Source: Planctomycetota bacterium
GTDB taxonomy: Bacteria > Planctomycetota > Planctomycetia > Pirellulales > UBA1268
Assembly (NCBI GenBank): GCA_027622795.1
Contig: JAQBZA010000198.1
Location: forward strand, 1 to 6,352
DNA: 6,352 bases
Reading direction: 5' to 3'
Shown: in pieces, positions 1 to 5,844 of the stretch
Numbering within the stretch: position 1 is the first letter of the stretch
Layout: every line of letters begins with the position of its first letter
Notes under the pieces: generated by a model
Told to the model about the DNA's origin: nothing
Seen by the model: the letters and a program-made list of their open reading frames with translations, nothing else
The model's database searches: none
Made by a program: the position numbers and the translations under genes

Positions 1-2
1 CC

Positions 3-1178
3 ACGGCGGCCGGAGAGTGGATGATCGGGGGCTGCGAGGCGAAGGTGTTTGCCTGGGCGGGCGTGCTCTGGGCGGCGGGTGAGATTGCCCGTGACCGCTG
101 GGCGGCCGCATGGGTGACGCTCGGGGCGGCGACGGCCGTGCATCCCTTGGTTGGCGGCTGGGGGATGATCGCCCTGGTGATCGAGCAGCTGGTGTTTGCC
201 CGTCGCCTGTCGATACCGCTTATGCCACTGGGGGTCGGAGTGGCATTGGCGATGGTCGGCATCTGGCCGGCCTTCATGCTTTCGTATGGCGTCGATCCGG
301 CGGTGCGGGCGGCAGCGACGCGGATCTATGTGACCGAGCGGCTGCCGCACCATCTCCTGCCACGGACCTTTGCCGACGGCATGATCGCCCGGCACTTGCT
401 GGCGGTATGTATCTCGTGGCTGATCGCAAAACACCTGCCGGAAAGTGACGCCCGCCGCCGGCTTCATGGCTTCACGCTCGCGGCGCTGGCCATTTCGCTC
501 GCCGGCTACGCGATCGCCTTCACGGAGGCCGTGGATGCCGATGTCGCCTACGGCTTGCTCAAGTTTTATTGGTTTCGGCTGAGTGATGGCCTCGCGCCGC
601 TGGCCCTGGCGATCGGGGCGGCGACGATCCTCGCCGAGGCGCGGGTGCTCGAAAAAATGTTTGGCTCGGCGACTGCCGTACGGTGGGCGGCGTTGCTGCT
701 GCTGGCGATCGACCTCGGCAATGAGAGCCGCCACTGGCCGCTCCCCGGGCGGGACGTGGTGCCGCGGGCCGACAAGTTCATGCAGGCCGACGCGTGGAGA
801 GAGATCTGCGGCTGGGTGGCCGGCAACACTCCGGCCGACGCCTGCTTCGTCGTGCCGCGTCGGGCCGGCAGTTTTGTCTGGCGGACGGGCCGGGCGGAGG
901 TCGTGAACTGGAAAAACATCCCCCAGGCGCCGGAATCGATCATCGAGTGGCGGCAGCGGCTGGTCGACTGCTTTTCGCGCGGTGGCGGAATCAAAGGCAT
1001 GGAGACTGACGCAGCGGCGCTCGGCCGCGAGCATCTTGTCGCCGTGGCAAAGAAGTATGCCGCCGACCATGCGATCGTGGCGGCCGACACTCCGGGGCTC
1101 GCTGGCCCTGGCCTCACGCGGCTGCATGCCAATGACCATTATGCTGTCTACAAAATAGCTGCCGCGACAGATCCTTAG
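3..1178 (+). CDS. DUF6798-like multi-pass membrane protein, 3' part
   Basis: The frame is open from the window edge, and the first in-frame ATG (21) lies inside conserved-looking sequence (EWMIGGCEAK), so the true start is upstream. Residues are counted from that ATG. Residues 1-230 contain several hydrophobic segments (about 8-24, 28-60, 65-88, 120-136, 150-168, 190-206 and 220-232). A KFYWFRLSD motif (181-189) sits before the last two. The roughly 150-residue tail is soluble and contains WREICGW, then a V/W-rich stretch ending in EVVNWKNIPQ (about 294-303). Helices followed by an 'EVVxWKxxPQ' tail resemble DUF6798 proteins of planctomycetes. The function of that family is unknown to me; the overall shape recalls integral-membrane glycosyltransferase-like proteins, but no catalytic motif is visible. 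The TAG stop at 1176-1178 overlaps the ribosome site of the next gene, so the two are probably co-transcribed. Family name is from memory; membrane nature is seen directly. Confidence 0.72.
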   Translation, partial: TAAGEWMIGGCEAKVFAWAGVLWAAGEIARDRWAAAWVTLGAATAVHPLVGGWGMIALVIEQLVFARRLSIPLMPLGVGVALAMVGIWPAFMLSYGVDPAVRAAATRIYVTERLPHHLLPRTFADGMIARHLLAVCISWLIAKHLPESDARRRLHGFTLAALAISLAGYAIAFTEAVDADVAYGLLKFYWFRLSDGLAPLALAIGAATILAEARVLEKMFGSATAVRWAALLLLAIDLGNESRHWPLPGRDVVPRADKFMQADAWREICGWVAGNTPADACFVVPRRAGSFVWRTGRAEVVNWKNIPQAPESIIEWRQRLVDCFSRGGGIKGMETDAAALGREHLVAVAKKYAADHAIVAADTPGLAGPGLTRLHANDHYAVYKIAAATDP

Positions 1179-1180
1179 GA
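1176..1180 (+). promoter_or_regulatory. Shine-Dalgarno overlapping the upstream stop codon
   Basis: TAGGA overlaps the TAG stop of the membrane protein gene and lies 8 nt before the GTG at 1189. It decides the GTG start, because no ATG occurs in the HAD frame before the conserved FDLDG motif. It also suggests translational coupling between the two genes. Confidence 0.55.
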
Positions 1181-1188
1181 CTTACCAG

Positions 1189-1851
1189 GTGAAAGAAAAT
1201 CGAGGCGGGGCGGTCCACGCAGTCGTATTCGATCTCGACGGGCTGCTCGTCAACACGGAAGACCTCTATCAGCACGTCGGCACGGAGATGCTCCGCCGCC
1301 GCGGCCATACGTTTGATGCCGACCTGCTCGACGCGATGATGGGCCGGCCGCAGCAGGTCGCGCTGCAGGTGATGATCGACTGGCACAGTCTGCCCGACAC
1401 GATCGAAACACTTGCCGCCGAGACGAAAGAGATTTTTCAGGGCCTGCTCGATTCGCGGCTGGAGCCGATGCCGGGGGCGGTGTCGCTCGTCGAAGATCTC
1501 GTGCAGCGTGGTCTGCCGCGGGGTGTGGCCACAAGCAGCGGGCCCGACTTCGCCCATGATGTGCTTGGCCGGGTCGGCCTGCTCGACCGGTTTGGCTTCG
1601 TGCTCACGAGCGCTGATGTCACGCATGGCAAGCCGCATCCCGAAATCTACGAAACGGCCGCGCGGCGGCTGGGGGTGGTGCCGGAGCGGATGCTCGTGCT
1701 CGAAGACTCGGCGACCGGCTGCGCGGCGGCCGTCGCTGCCGGTGCGGTGGCGGTGGCGGTGCCGGGAGGCCACAGCCGGCGGCACGAATTCCCCGGGGCG
1801 CGATTCATCGCCGACTCGCTCACCGATCCTCGGATCTCCATGCTGTTGTAG
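1189..1851 (+). CDS. HAD-superfamily hydrolase, beta-phosphoglucomutase-like
   Basis: A 220-residue protein starting at GTG 1189, with all four haloacid dehalogenase motifs in order. Motif I is FDLDG, with nucleophile Asp15 and general acid/base Asp17, followed by LLVNTE. Motif II is ATSSG, with Ser116. Motif III is GKPHPEIY, with Lys148. Motif IV is LEDS, with Glu172/Asp173 binding Mg2+. A helical cap lies at about residues 24-90, typical of subfamily I proteins such as beta-phosphoglucomutase, phosphoglycolate phosphatase and pseudouridine-5'-phosphatase. Length is normal for the group, and the protein is cytosolic with no signal peptide. It probably dephosphorylates, or transfers phosphate on, a small sugar phosphate; the substrate cannot be read from sequence. 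It follows the membrane protein gene by 10 bp. Its stop codon TAG (1849-1851) is part of the first GTAGGACAGG repeat, so the C-terminus Ser-Met-Leu-Leu is set by the repeat boundary. Confidence 0.93.
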   Translation: MKENRGGAVHAVVFDLDGLLVNTEDLYQHVGTEMLRRRGHTFDADLLDAMMGRPQQVALQVMIDWHSLPDTIETLAAETKEIFQGLLDSRLEPMPGAVSLVEDLVQRGLPRGVATSSGPDFAHDVLGRVGLLDRFGFVLTSADVTHGKPHPEIYETAARRLGVVPERMLVLEDSATGCAAAVAAGAVAVAVPGGHSRRHEFPGARFIADSLTDPRISMLL

Positions 1852-1933
1852 GACAGGTTTCCAAACCTGTCTGCCGGCGTAGGACAGGTTTCCAAACCTG
1901 TCTGCCGGCGTAGGACAGGTTTCCAAACCTGTC
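1848..1933 (+). repeat. Tandem hairpin repeat, 31-bp unit, 2.8 copies
   Basis: Two identical 31-bp units (1848-1878, 1879-1909) and a third of 24 bp (1910-1933) are joined head to tail. Each begins GTAG and contains arms GACAGGTTT and AAACCTGTC separated by only CC, a near-perfect 20-nt palindrome (first copy 1852-1871). The spacer between hairpins is TGCCGGC. The GTAG of copy one contains the HAD gene's stop codon. Similar short GTAGGACAGG hairpins are, from memory, dispersed in planctomycete genomes; their role is unknown to me. Possible roles are transcript 3'-end protection, termination, or a REP-like mobile repeat. No transposase is visible here. Confidence 0.9.
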
Positions 1934-1934
1934 G

Positions 1935-1987
1935 GTGGGCAGGCTTCAGCCTGTCGTGTCGGAAAGTAGGACAGGCTTCAGCCTGTT
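1935..1987 (+). repeat. Variant hairpin repeats, CAGGCTTCAGCCTG type, two copies
   Basis: Two related palindromes follow the tandem array: 1935-1955 (GTGGG, then CAGGCT-TC-AGCCTG, then TC) and 1966-1987 (GTAGGA, then the same core, ending TT). They keep the GTxGG lead and the CAGG/CCTG base of the first repeat type, but the inner stem is CT/AG instead of TTT/AAA, so pairing is preserved by matched changes. The last copy ends 12 nt before the ATG of the nucleotidyltransferase gene and so forms nearly all of its leader. Confidence 0.85.
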
Positions 1988-1999
1988 ACGATCTTCCTT

Positions 2000-2464
2000 A
2001 TGAACGCCACCCCGCTGCTCTCGAATCTGCTTGCCGCCCTCGCCGAGGTGAAGCTGGAGGTGGTCCTGATCGGCAATGCGGCGGCGGCCATCCAGGGCGC
2101 ACCCGTCACCACGATCGACTTCGACTTCATGTTTCGCGACACGCCGACCAACCTCCGCAAGCTCAAGACAGTGGCCAAGGCGTTGCCCGCGGTCGTGATG
2201 CGACCGTACTACCCGGTGTCGAAGCTGTATCGCATGGTCAACGACGACACCGGCCTCCAGGCCGACTTCATGCCGGTGATTCACGGTGTGCGGTCGTTCG
2301 ATGGGCTCAAGAATCGAGCCACGCGGCACGTTGTCGGCGGGCAGCCGCTGCTCGTCGCGGCGCTCGACGATATCATCAAAAGTAAGAAGGCTGCCGGCCG
2401 TGACCGCGATCGGGCTGTGATTCCGGTTCTGGAGCAGACGCTCCGGGCGATTCGCAAACAGTGA
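2000..2464 (+). CDS. Nucleotidyltransferase-fold protein, AbiEii/DUF6036-like
   Basis: A 154-residue cytosolic protein with the core of a minimal nucleotidyltransferase. IGNAAAAIQG (24-33) corresponds to the Gly-Gly/Ser loop, here Gly25-Asn26. TTIDFDF (37-43) gives the metal-binding pair Asp40/Asp42, and QADFM places a third acidic residue at Asp89. The C-terminal part (DDIIKSKKAAGRDRDR) resembles the K-x(4)-R-x-(K/R)-D ending common in small nucleotidyltransferases linked to toxin-antitoxin or abortive-infection systems. Those enzymes transfer a nucleotide to RNA or protein; the substrate here is unknown. The Asn in place of the second Gly/Ser is a departure that may affect activity. The ATG at 2000 has no clear purine-rich ribosome site, since the leader is hairpin repeat. 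The next gene begins 40 bp downstream. Fold assignment is from motifs; a toxin role is inference only. Confidence 0.75.
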   Translation: MNATPLLSNLLAALAEVKLEVVLIGNAAAAIQGAPVTTIDFDFMFRDTPTNLRKLKTVAKALPAVVMRPYYPVSKLYRMVNDDTGLQADFMPVIHGVRSFDGLKNRATRHVVGGQPLLVAALDDIIKSKKAAGRDRDRAVIPVLEQTLRAIRKQ

Positions 2465-2490
2465 CGAAGTGGCCTGCAAAGAAGAGTGAC

Positions 2491-2498
2491 GGGAGGAG
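2491..2498 (+). promoter_or_regulatory. Strong Shine-Dalgarno for the small basic protein
   Basis: GGGAGGAG lies 6 nt before ATG 2505. It is the best ribosome site in the window and is the main evidence that the short downstream frame is translated. The gene upstream has no comparable site, so the small protein may be made in excess. Confidence 0.65.
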
Positions 2499-2504
2499 TG
2501 ACGG

Positions 2505-2732
2505 ATGCCCCGCAGGAAGAATGCTGCGAAACGGCAGTCGGCGCAGCCGAGGGCTGGCCGCGGACGGCACGTGGCCGTCTCGGTGGATGCCCGACAAGCA
2601 TCGCTTGCCGTCCTCGCGGCCGAGACTGACCGTCAACTCCAAGATCTCATCGCCCGCCGCCTCGCCCTGCCGGTGGACAAGCGGATGAACTTCCTCCGTC
2701 GGCGGCTGCCGGGCGGCGGTAGTTGCCTTTGA
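2505..2732 (+). CDS. Small basic protein, possible partner of the nucleotidyltransferase
   Basis: A 75-residue protein with a very basic N-terminus (residues 1-24, rich in Arg and Lys), a predicted helical middle (about 30-52, AVLAAETDRQLQDLIARRLA) and a conserved-looking end, LPVDKRMNFLRRRLPGGGSCL (53-75, 'xxKRxxFLRxRLPGGGS'). I recall similar 'R/K-R-x-x-F-L-R' tails on small proteins encoded next to nucleotidyltransferase-fold genes, but cannot name a family. The strong ribosome site, 40-bp spacing and shared strand suggest one transcript with the nucleotidyltransferase. It may be an antitoxin or RNA-binding partner; this is inference. The minus-strand frame over the same bases lacks any recognisable motif. 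The frame stays open for 24 further codons after the TGA. Confidence 0.68.
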   Translation: MPRRKNAAKRQSAQPRAGRGRHVAVSVDARQASLAVLAAETDRQLQDLIARRLALPVDKRMNFLRRRLPGGGSCL

Positions 2733-2807
2733 CGTGAGAGAAAATATGTTGCCGATCCCGTAATCGTCAGGCTGCTGGAGAGGAAAGAGCGGGAAACGAA
2801 AGCGTAG
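2733..2807. other. Convergent intergenic gap with in-frame open extension
   Basis: This 75-bp gap separates the plus-strand small gene (stop 2730-2732) from the minus-strand dabA remnant (stop 2808-2810). Reading on from the TGA in the same frame gives 24 sense codons (RERKYVADPVIVRLLERKER and four more residues) before TAG at 2805-2807, directly against the dabA stop. It may be chance or the remnant of a longer C-terminus or of another gene's end. No hairpin followed by a T-run is visible here. Confidence 0.35.
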
Positions 2808-4372
2808 TCATGTTTCTCCATCGATACGCCATTTGGCCGGACGTTCCGCGAGCCATTCTCCATCGGCCGTCCAGCGATGAAAGTCGTCAGCCTCCCACAC
2901 GAGGAGCGTGAGCCAGCCGTTCCCCACAAGGTCGGCCACCGTGCGGTGCTTTTTGATCACCCGTTCCACGGCCATCCGCAGGGTCTCGATCACCACCGTC
3001 AGCCGCAGCGGCTCGTGGACGAGTTTGCAGCCGTTTGAGACCGCCTGCCAGGGGAGGCCGGTCATCAGATCGCCACCATTGCCAAGCAACACCCCGAGTT
3101 GGCCCGTCACGTTGTGGATCAGTTTGTTACCGCTCCCGAAGGCCCGGTTATCGACGGCCGAGGCGTAGTACTGCAGGTTGATCCAGCTCATGACAATCAT
3201 TGGCGCGGTCATGATCAGCTCCAGCACCGTGCCTTCCGGGTCGCGGGAAGGGTCATAGCTGTGCATGAAGGTGCGGCCACCGAGATCGAGGCCGGTCGTC
3301 CGCGACCGCGGCGCGATGATGAAGGCCGCCGCCGATAAGCCACCTCCGCCGCCACCTGGAAGAAATGGCGGGCCAGGACCGCCGCGGAAGGCGCCGCCTC
3401 GCCCGGCCCCGGACCATCCGCTGGACAGAGGCTCCCCTCTGCTGCGATCAGGCCGGGATACGTGGCCGCGAGTACCGCGTCATAGGCCAGCCTGATGGCC
3501 GTCAGCCCGACGAGATGCTCGTCCATCGTGCAGCCATCCGTGAGCGTGGCCTGCCAGAGCCGGTACCGTAGGAACGACGCCCAGCCGGCGATCGATGAAA
3601 GTTCGCAGTGGAGAAACGGCTGCCAATGCTCTGTCGGCACGGCCAGCCGGCCCAAGAGTGAGGCCACCGCTTGATCGGGTTCCACGGGTAGTCCGGCGAC
3701 GAATCGTCGGAAGCCTCTCAAGCCCAGCATGTCCATCCGACGGCTGATTCGAAACGCTTCCCTCCACGCCTCGTAGAGCGGCAGATGTTTCCACGGGCTG
3801 CCCCACGCTGCCTGTCCACGGTCGTAGTGAAGGCCGCAGTGCCGTGAGATATCGGTGATCACATGGCTCGACCAGCTGCTACCGAGCCGACGATCGATCA
3901 CCTCACTGACCGTGGAATACCGCCGTTCGGATGTGCTGCCACCATCGACTGGTCCCGTGCTCCGTTCGGCCACGGCCGCCTCGGCCAACTGCTGCATGAG
4001 CGGCTGCGAGCTCGACCCGGAGTAAAGGTCGGGATACAGCTCGACGCACTGCTCAAACGCCTGCTCCACGTCTGTCACGGCAATCTCCCAGCGATCGAAC
4101 AGGTCGCGGTAGTACGCGGCCGGAAGCAACAGCTCACAGTCTCGGACATCCCGCAATATCTGACGGCCTTCGAGAAACCGTCGCGGGGCGAACCCCAGAA
4201 ACGGATTGACGGCCACATAGTCCTCGAGCGGCCACAGCGGCGGTATCAGGGCGGTGACGGTGTTGATCGCGGCGGTGACCTGCTCGAGCTCCGCGGGTGT
4301 GGCGACCGGGTGATCAGTAGCCGCAGCCGGGTGGTAGCCCGTCATGGCGAGGCTCGAAGGAAAGTGGGGCAT
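2808..4372 (-). pseudogene. dabA: dabA remnant: DUF2309 inorganic carbon transporter subunit, internally deleted
   Basis: Two pieces of a DabA (DUF2309/UPF0753) protein survive. The N-terminal piece, from ATG 4372 (ribosome site GGGAG, 8 nt spacing) to about 3335, is some 345 residues and includes WPLEDYVAVNPFLGF (47-61). The C-terminal piece, about 3334-2808, lies in another frame and reads AAFIIAPRSRTTGLDLGGRTFMHSYD, then WINLQYYASAVDN, HNVTGQLGVLLGNGGDL, GLPWQAVS and HEPLRL, all typical of the DabA end. DabA is a cytoplasmic zinc protein related to beta-carbonic anhydrases that works with the membrane subunit DabB to hydrate CO2 to bicarbonate. Normal length is roughly 800-1100 residues; here about 520 remain. 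The missing middle should hold the zinc ligands (Cys/Asp and His/Cys pairs), so the product cannot be active. After the joint the N-terminal frame runs out of frame to a TGA at 3215-3217. Read as two separate proteins, the pieces would be 3215-4372 and 2808-3266. Confidence 0.85.
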
Positions 4373-4380
4373 CGTGGTGA

Positions 4381-4385
4381 CTCCC
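4381..4385 (-). promoter_or_regulatory. Shine-Dalgarno for dabA
   Basis: GGGAG on the minus strand lies 8 nt before the ATG at 4372-4370. It favours this start over the in-frame TTG at 4447, which directly abuts the TGA (4450-4448) of the last dabB fragment. Confidence 0.5.
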
Positions 4386-4447
4386 GATGGCGGCAGAGCG
4401 AGAAAAGGCCGTTTCACTGGTGATGGCCACGGCACGAAAGATGTCAA

Positions 4448-4953
4448 TCAGGGCACCGGTGTGGAGAGCCCCCACACGCGGGCCGTGAGTTGACGTGCCG
4501 GGATGTCGAGAGAGCGAGATGAGCGGGCTCAGCCGGATCACGAGGAACCCACCGGCATTGATGATTCCCGCATGCATGAGCGCCGAGACCGGTGTTGGGG
4601 CCTCCATGGTGTCGGGCAGCCCAGACCGCCCACGGGCGATCGGCGTATTGGAGCAGCAGTTTATGCAGGCCAAGACTGGTGAGCATCCAGGCGACGGTGA
4701 ACATCAAAAGGTTGCGGGCCACGACCAGCACGAGCACGCTGCCGATTGTGAAGGCCAGCCACTTGAAGAACCGTCCTTGGCCTGCCTCACCGTCGAGACT
4801 TTGAACCGAAAACCGTGCGATCACGAGCCCCACCGTGGCGATCAGCAAATTCATCACGGCGGCAAGTGGATCGAAGTAGATCCCGACGTTGACGGGTAGG
4901 GGAGTGGGAGCGGCCAGGATGGCCCGGTCAACCGTGCTGGTCAGTCGCAGCAA
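4448..4953 (-). pseudogene. dabB: dabB remnant: NuoL-like membrane subunit, three fragments in three frames
   Basis: The pieces match the proton-conducting, NuoL/ND5-like partner of DabA. Fragment 1 (4953 to about 4622) carries GIYFDPLAAVMNLLIATVGLVIARFS and WMLTSLGLHKLLLQYADRP, with three membrane helices. Fragment 2 (about 4621-4510), in a second frame, reads LPDTMEAPTPVSALMHAGII then NAGGFLVIRLSPL, the most conserved part of this family. Fragment 3 (about 4510-4448), in a third frame, reads LDIPARQLTARVWGLSTPVP then TGA and is plausibly the true C-terminus. A working protein is around 500 residues; under 170 codons remain. The N-terminus is also incomplete: above TTG 4953 the frame has no ATG or GTG before a TGA at 5022-5020, and the first membrane helix is missing. 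Three frame changes, each coinciding with missing conserved sequence, make sequencing error an unlikely sole cause. Confidence 0.8.
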
Positions 4954-5133
4954 GCCAGCTGCGATCGTCGGTAATTGTTTCCGGTGAGCTACAGGGGAAC
5001 TGCCGGCGGCGGTGGGGCTTCATCGGCCGCGGGGAGTTTTCGGGGCGGAAGCCACTCAGGGGCCTTGCTATGCTTTCGGTCACGGTCGAGGCCTGTGCTC
5101 AGCGTCGGCCCGGCCCACCAGGAATTCCACCTC
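4954..5133. other. Divergent intergenic region between dabB remnant and regulator gene
   Basis: These 180 bp should hold the promoters for both directions. A possible -10 for the plus strand is TATGCT (5069-5074), without a convincing -35. The start codon and first helix of dabB would be expected in the left part, but no fitting sequence is seen. AGGAA at 5120-5124 is a modest ribosome site for ATG 5134. No clear operator palindrome was found by eye. Confidence 0.3.
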
Positions 5134-5454
5134 ATGGCCAAGAAACCTCGACGTCCTGCGGCGGCTCGATCCGCTTCCGTAGCCCCTGCAGCCCGGTGGA
5201 CATTTCTCACGAACCACTCGCACGTGTTGATTCTGCTGGCCCAAAGCCCCTTGAGGGTGCTGCGGGCGGTGGCCTCCGAGGTGGGCATCACGGAGCGGGC
5301 GGTTCAGCGGATCATCGCCGACCTCGAGGAGGCGGGAGTGATCGAGCGGCAGCGGGTCGGCCAGCAAAATCAATATCGCGTGCGAACGAACGTGCCCTTG
5401 CGGCATCCGATCGAGTCCCATCGCACCGTCGGAGATCTCGTGGGCATCATCTGA
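5134..5454 (+). CDS. Winged helix-turn-helix transcriptional regulator
   Basis: A 106-residue cytosolic DNA-binding protein. The start at ATG 5134 has AGGAA 9 nt upstream; the frame is open further left to 4975, but that part is Gly/Ser-rich and lacks family features. A basic N-terminal tail (1-21) is followed by WTFLTNHSHVLILLAQSP (22-39), a helix-turn-helix at about 40-66 (LRAVASEVGITERAVQRIIADLEEAG) and a wing at about 69-84 (VIERQRVGQQNQYRVR). It ends with PLRHPIESHRTVGDLVGII (88-106). This arrangement matches a widespread family of short MarR/ArsR-like proteins without an effector domain; the ligand and targets are unknown. It is transcribed away from the dab remnants with a shared 180-bp upstream region, so it may once have regulated them, but the family also occurs alone. 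Unlike dabAB, the frame is intact. Confidence 0.88.
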   Translation: MAKKPRRPAAARSASVAPAARWTFLTNHSHVLILLAQSPLRVLRAVASEVGITERAVQRIIADLEEAGVIERQRVGQQNQYRVRTNVPLRHPIESHRTVGDLVGII

Positions 5455-5483
5455 CTTCCGGTATCGAGCCGTGACGGCACCAC

Positions 5484-5515
5484 GTGCGTCGGCTACAGCC
5501 GCACGCCGATTTTTT
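5484..5515 (+). terminator. Weak candidate terminator after the regulator gene
   Basis: GTG/CAC and CGGC/GCCG arms (5484-5504, with a 3-nt bulge and loop TACA) are followed after five bases by six T residues (5510-5515). The stem is short and the T-run is offset, and both lie in the 3' end of the opposite-strand gene, so this is tentative. Confidence 0.25.
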
Positions 5516-5810
5516 GGGCCTGCAGCCGCAACGCCTTCTCGAACGCAGGAAACGGATACTCCTTGCGACGCTCGATCGCCCAGATGTAGGTCGAGTCAAC
5601 GAGTTTGCCCGGGAGCTTGCCGGTGCGGACGAGCATGACCACCTTCTCGATGAAGTCTTCCTCCGCAGGGAGCTGGGCCCGGAGGCCAGCCTTGAGGCGG
5701 TCTTCGAGGCCGGCGGTACGACCGGCCGGGGGAAGGTCATCGGCGCGGGCTGCAAGCGGTGCAGCCGCGAGGGCAAAGAACAGGCAGAGGAGGGCGGGGC
5801 GGAAGGGCAT
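5493..5810 (-). CDS. Small secreted protein of unknown function
   Basis: A 105-residue protein with a classical signal peptide: a short basic start (MPFR), a hydrophobic core (about 5-19, ALLCLFFALAAAPLA) and a likely cleavage at Ala-Arg-Ala before Asp-Asp (about residue 23). The mature 80 or so residues are mixed-charge and helical, with no Cys and no membrane segment: LEDRLKAGLRAQLPAEEDFI, then VRTGKLPGKLVDSTYIWAIE and a final KALRLQAQKIGVRL. The 'LPxKLVDSTYxWA' stretch seems conserved in planctomycete hypothetical proteins as I remember them; I cannot name a family. It should act in the periplasm. It starts 30 bp after the tyrS stop, with a hairpin repeat between, and has no obvious ribosome site (ATTCGCCC precedes the ATG). 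It may be read from the tyrS transcript. Confidence 0.78.
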   Translation of the reverse strand: MPFRPALLCLFFALAAAPLAARADDLPPAGRTAGLEDRLKAGLRAQLPAEEDFIEKVVMLVRTGKLPGKLVDSTYIWAIERRKEYPFPAFEKALRLQAQKIGVRL

Positions 5811-5822
5811 GGGCGAATGAGA

Positions 5823-5844
5823 GACAGGCCGAAGCCTGTCCTAC
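5823..5844 (-). repeat. Single hairpin repeat with a TTCG loop at the tyrS stop
   Basis: On the minus strand this reads GTAG, then GACAGGC-TTCG-GCCTGTC, a perfect 7-bp stem with the loop C(UUCG)G, an exceptionally stable RNA tetraloop. It belongs to the same family as the repeats at 1848-1987 and lies in the same orientation relative to the gene it follows. Its TAG (5843-5841) is the tyrS stop codon. Confidence 0.85.

Noticed and set aside
1114..1926. 270-codon minus-strand open frame opposite the HAD gene
   Set aside because: It lies antisense to a gene with all four HAD motifs, runs into the repeat array, and its product is a His/Arg-rich shadow with no domain pattern.
1848..1987. CRISPR array
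   Set aside because: The units abut one another with no unique spacers, the repeat is itself almost a full palindrome, and no cas genes are near.
3863..4423. 186-codon plus-strand open frame opposite dabA
   Set aside because: The minus strand encodes clear DabA sequence here; the plus frame shows only compositional bias.
3215..4953. Programmed frameshifting in dabB and dabA
   Set aside because: The frame changes coincide with missing blocks of conserved sequence, so a ribosomal shift would not restore the proteins.
4975..5133. N-terminal extension of the winged-helix protein to the ATG at 4975
   Set aside because: The extra 53 residues are low-complexity and unlike the family; the ATG at 5134 has a ribosome site and gives the usual length of about 100 residues.
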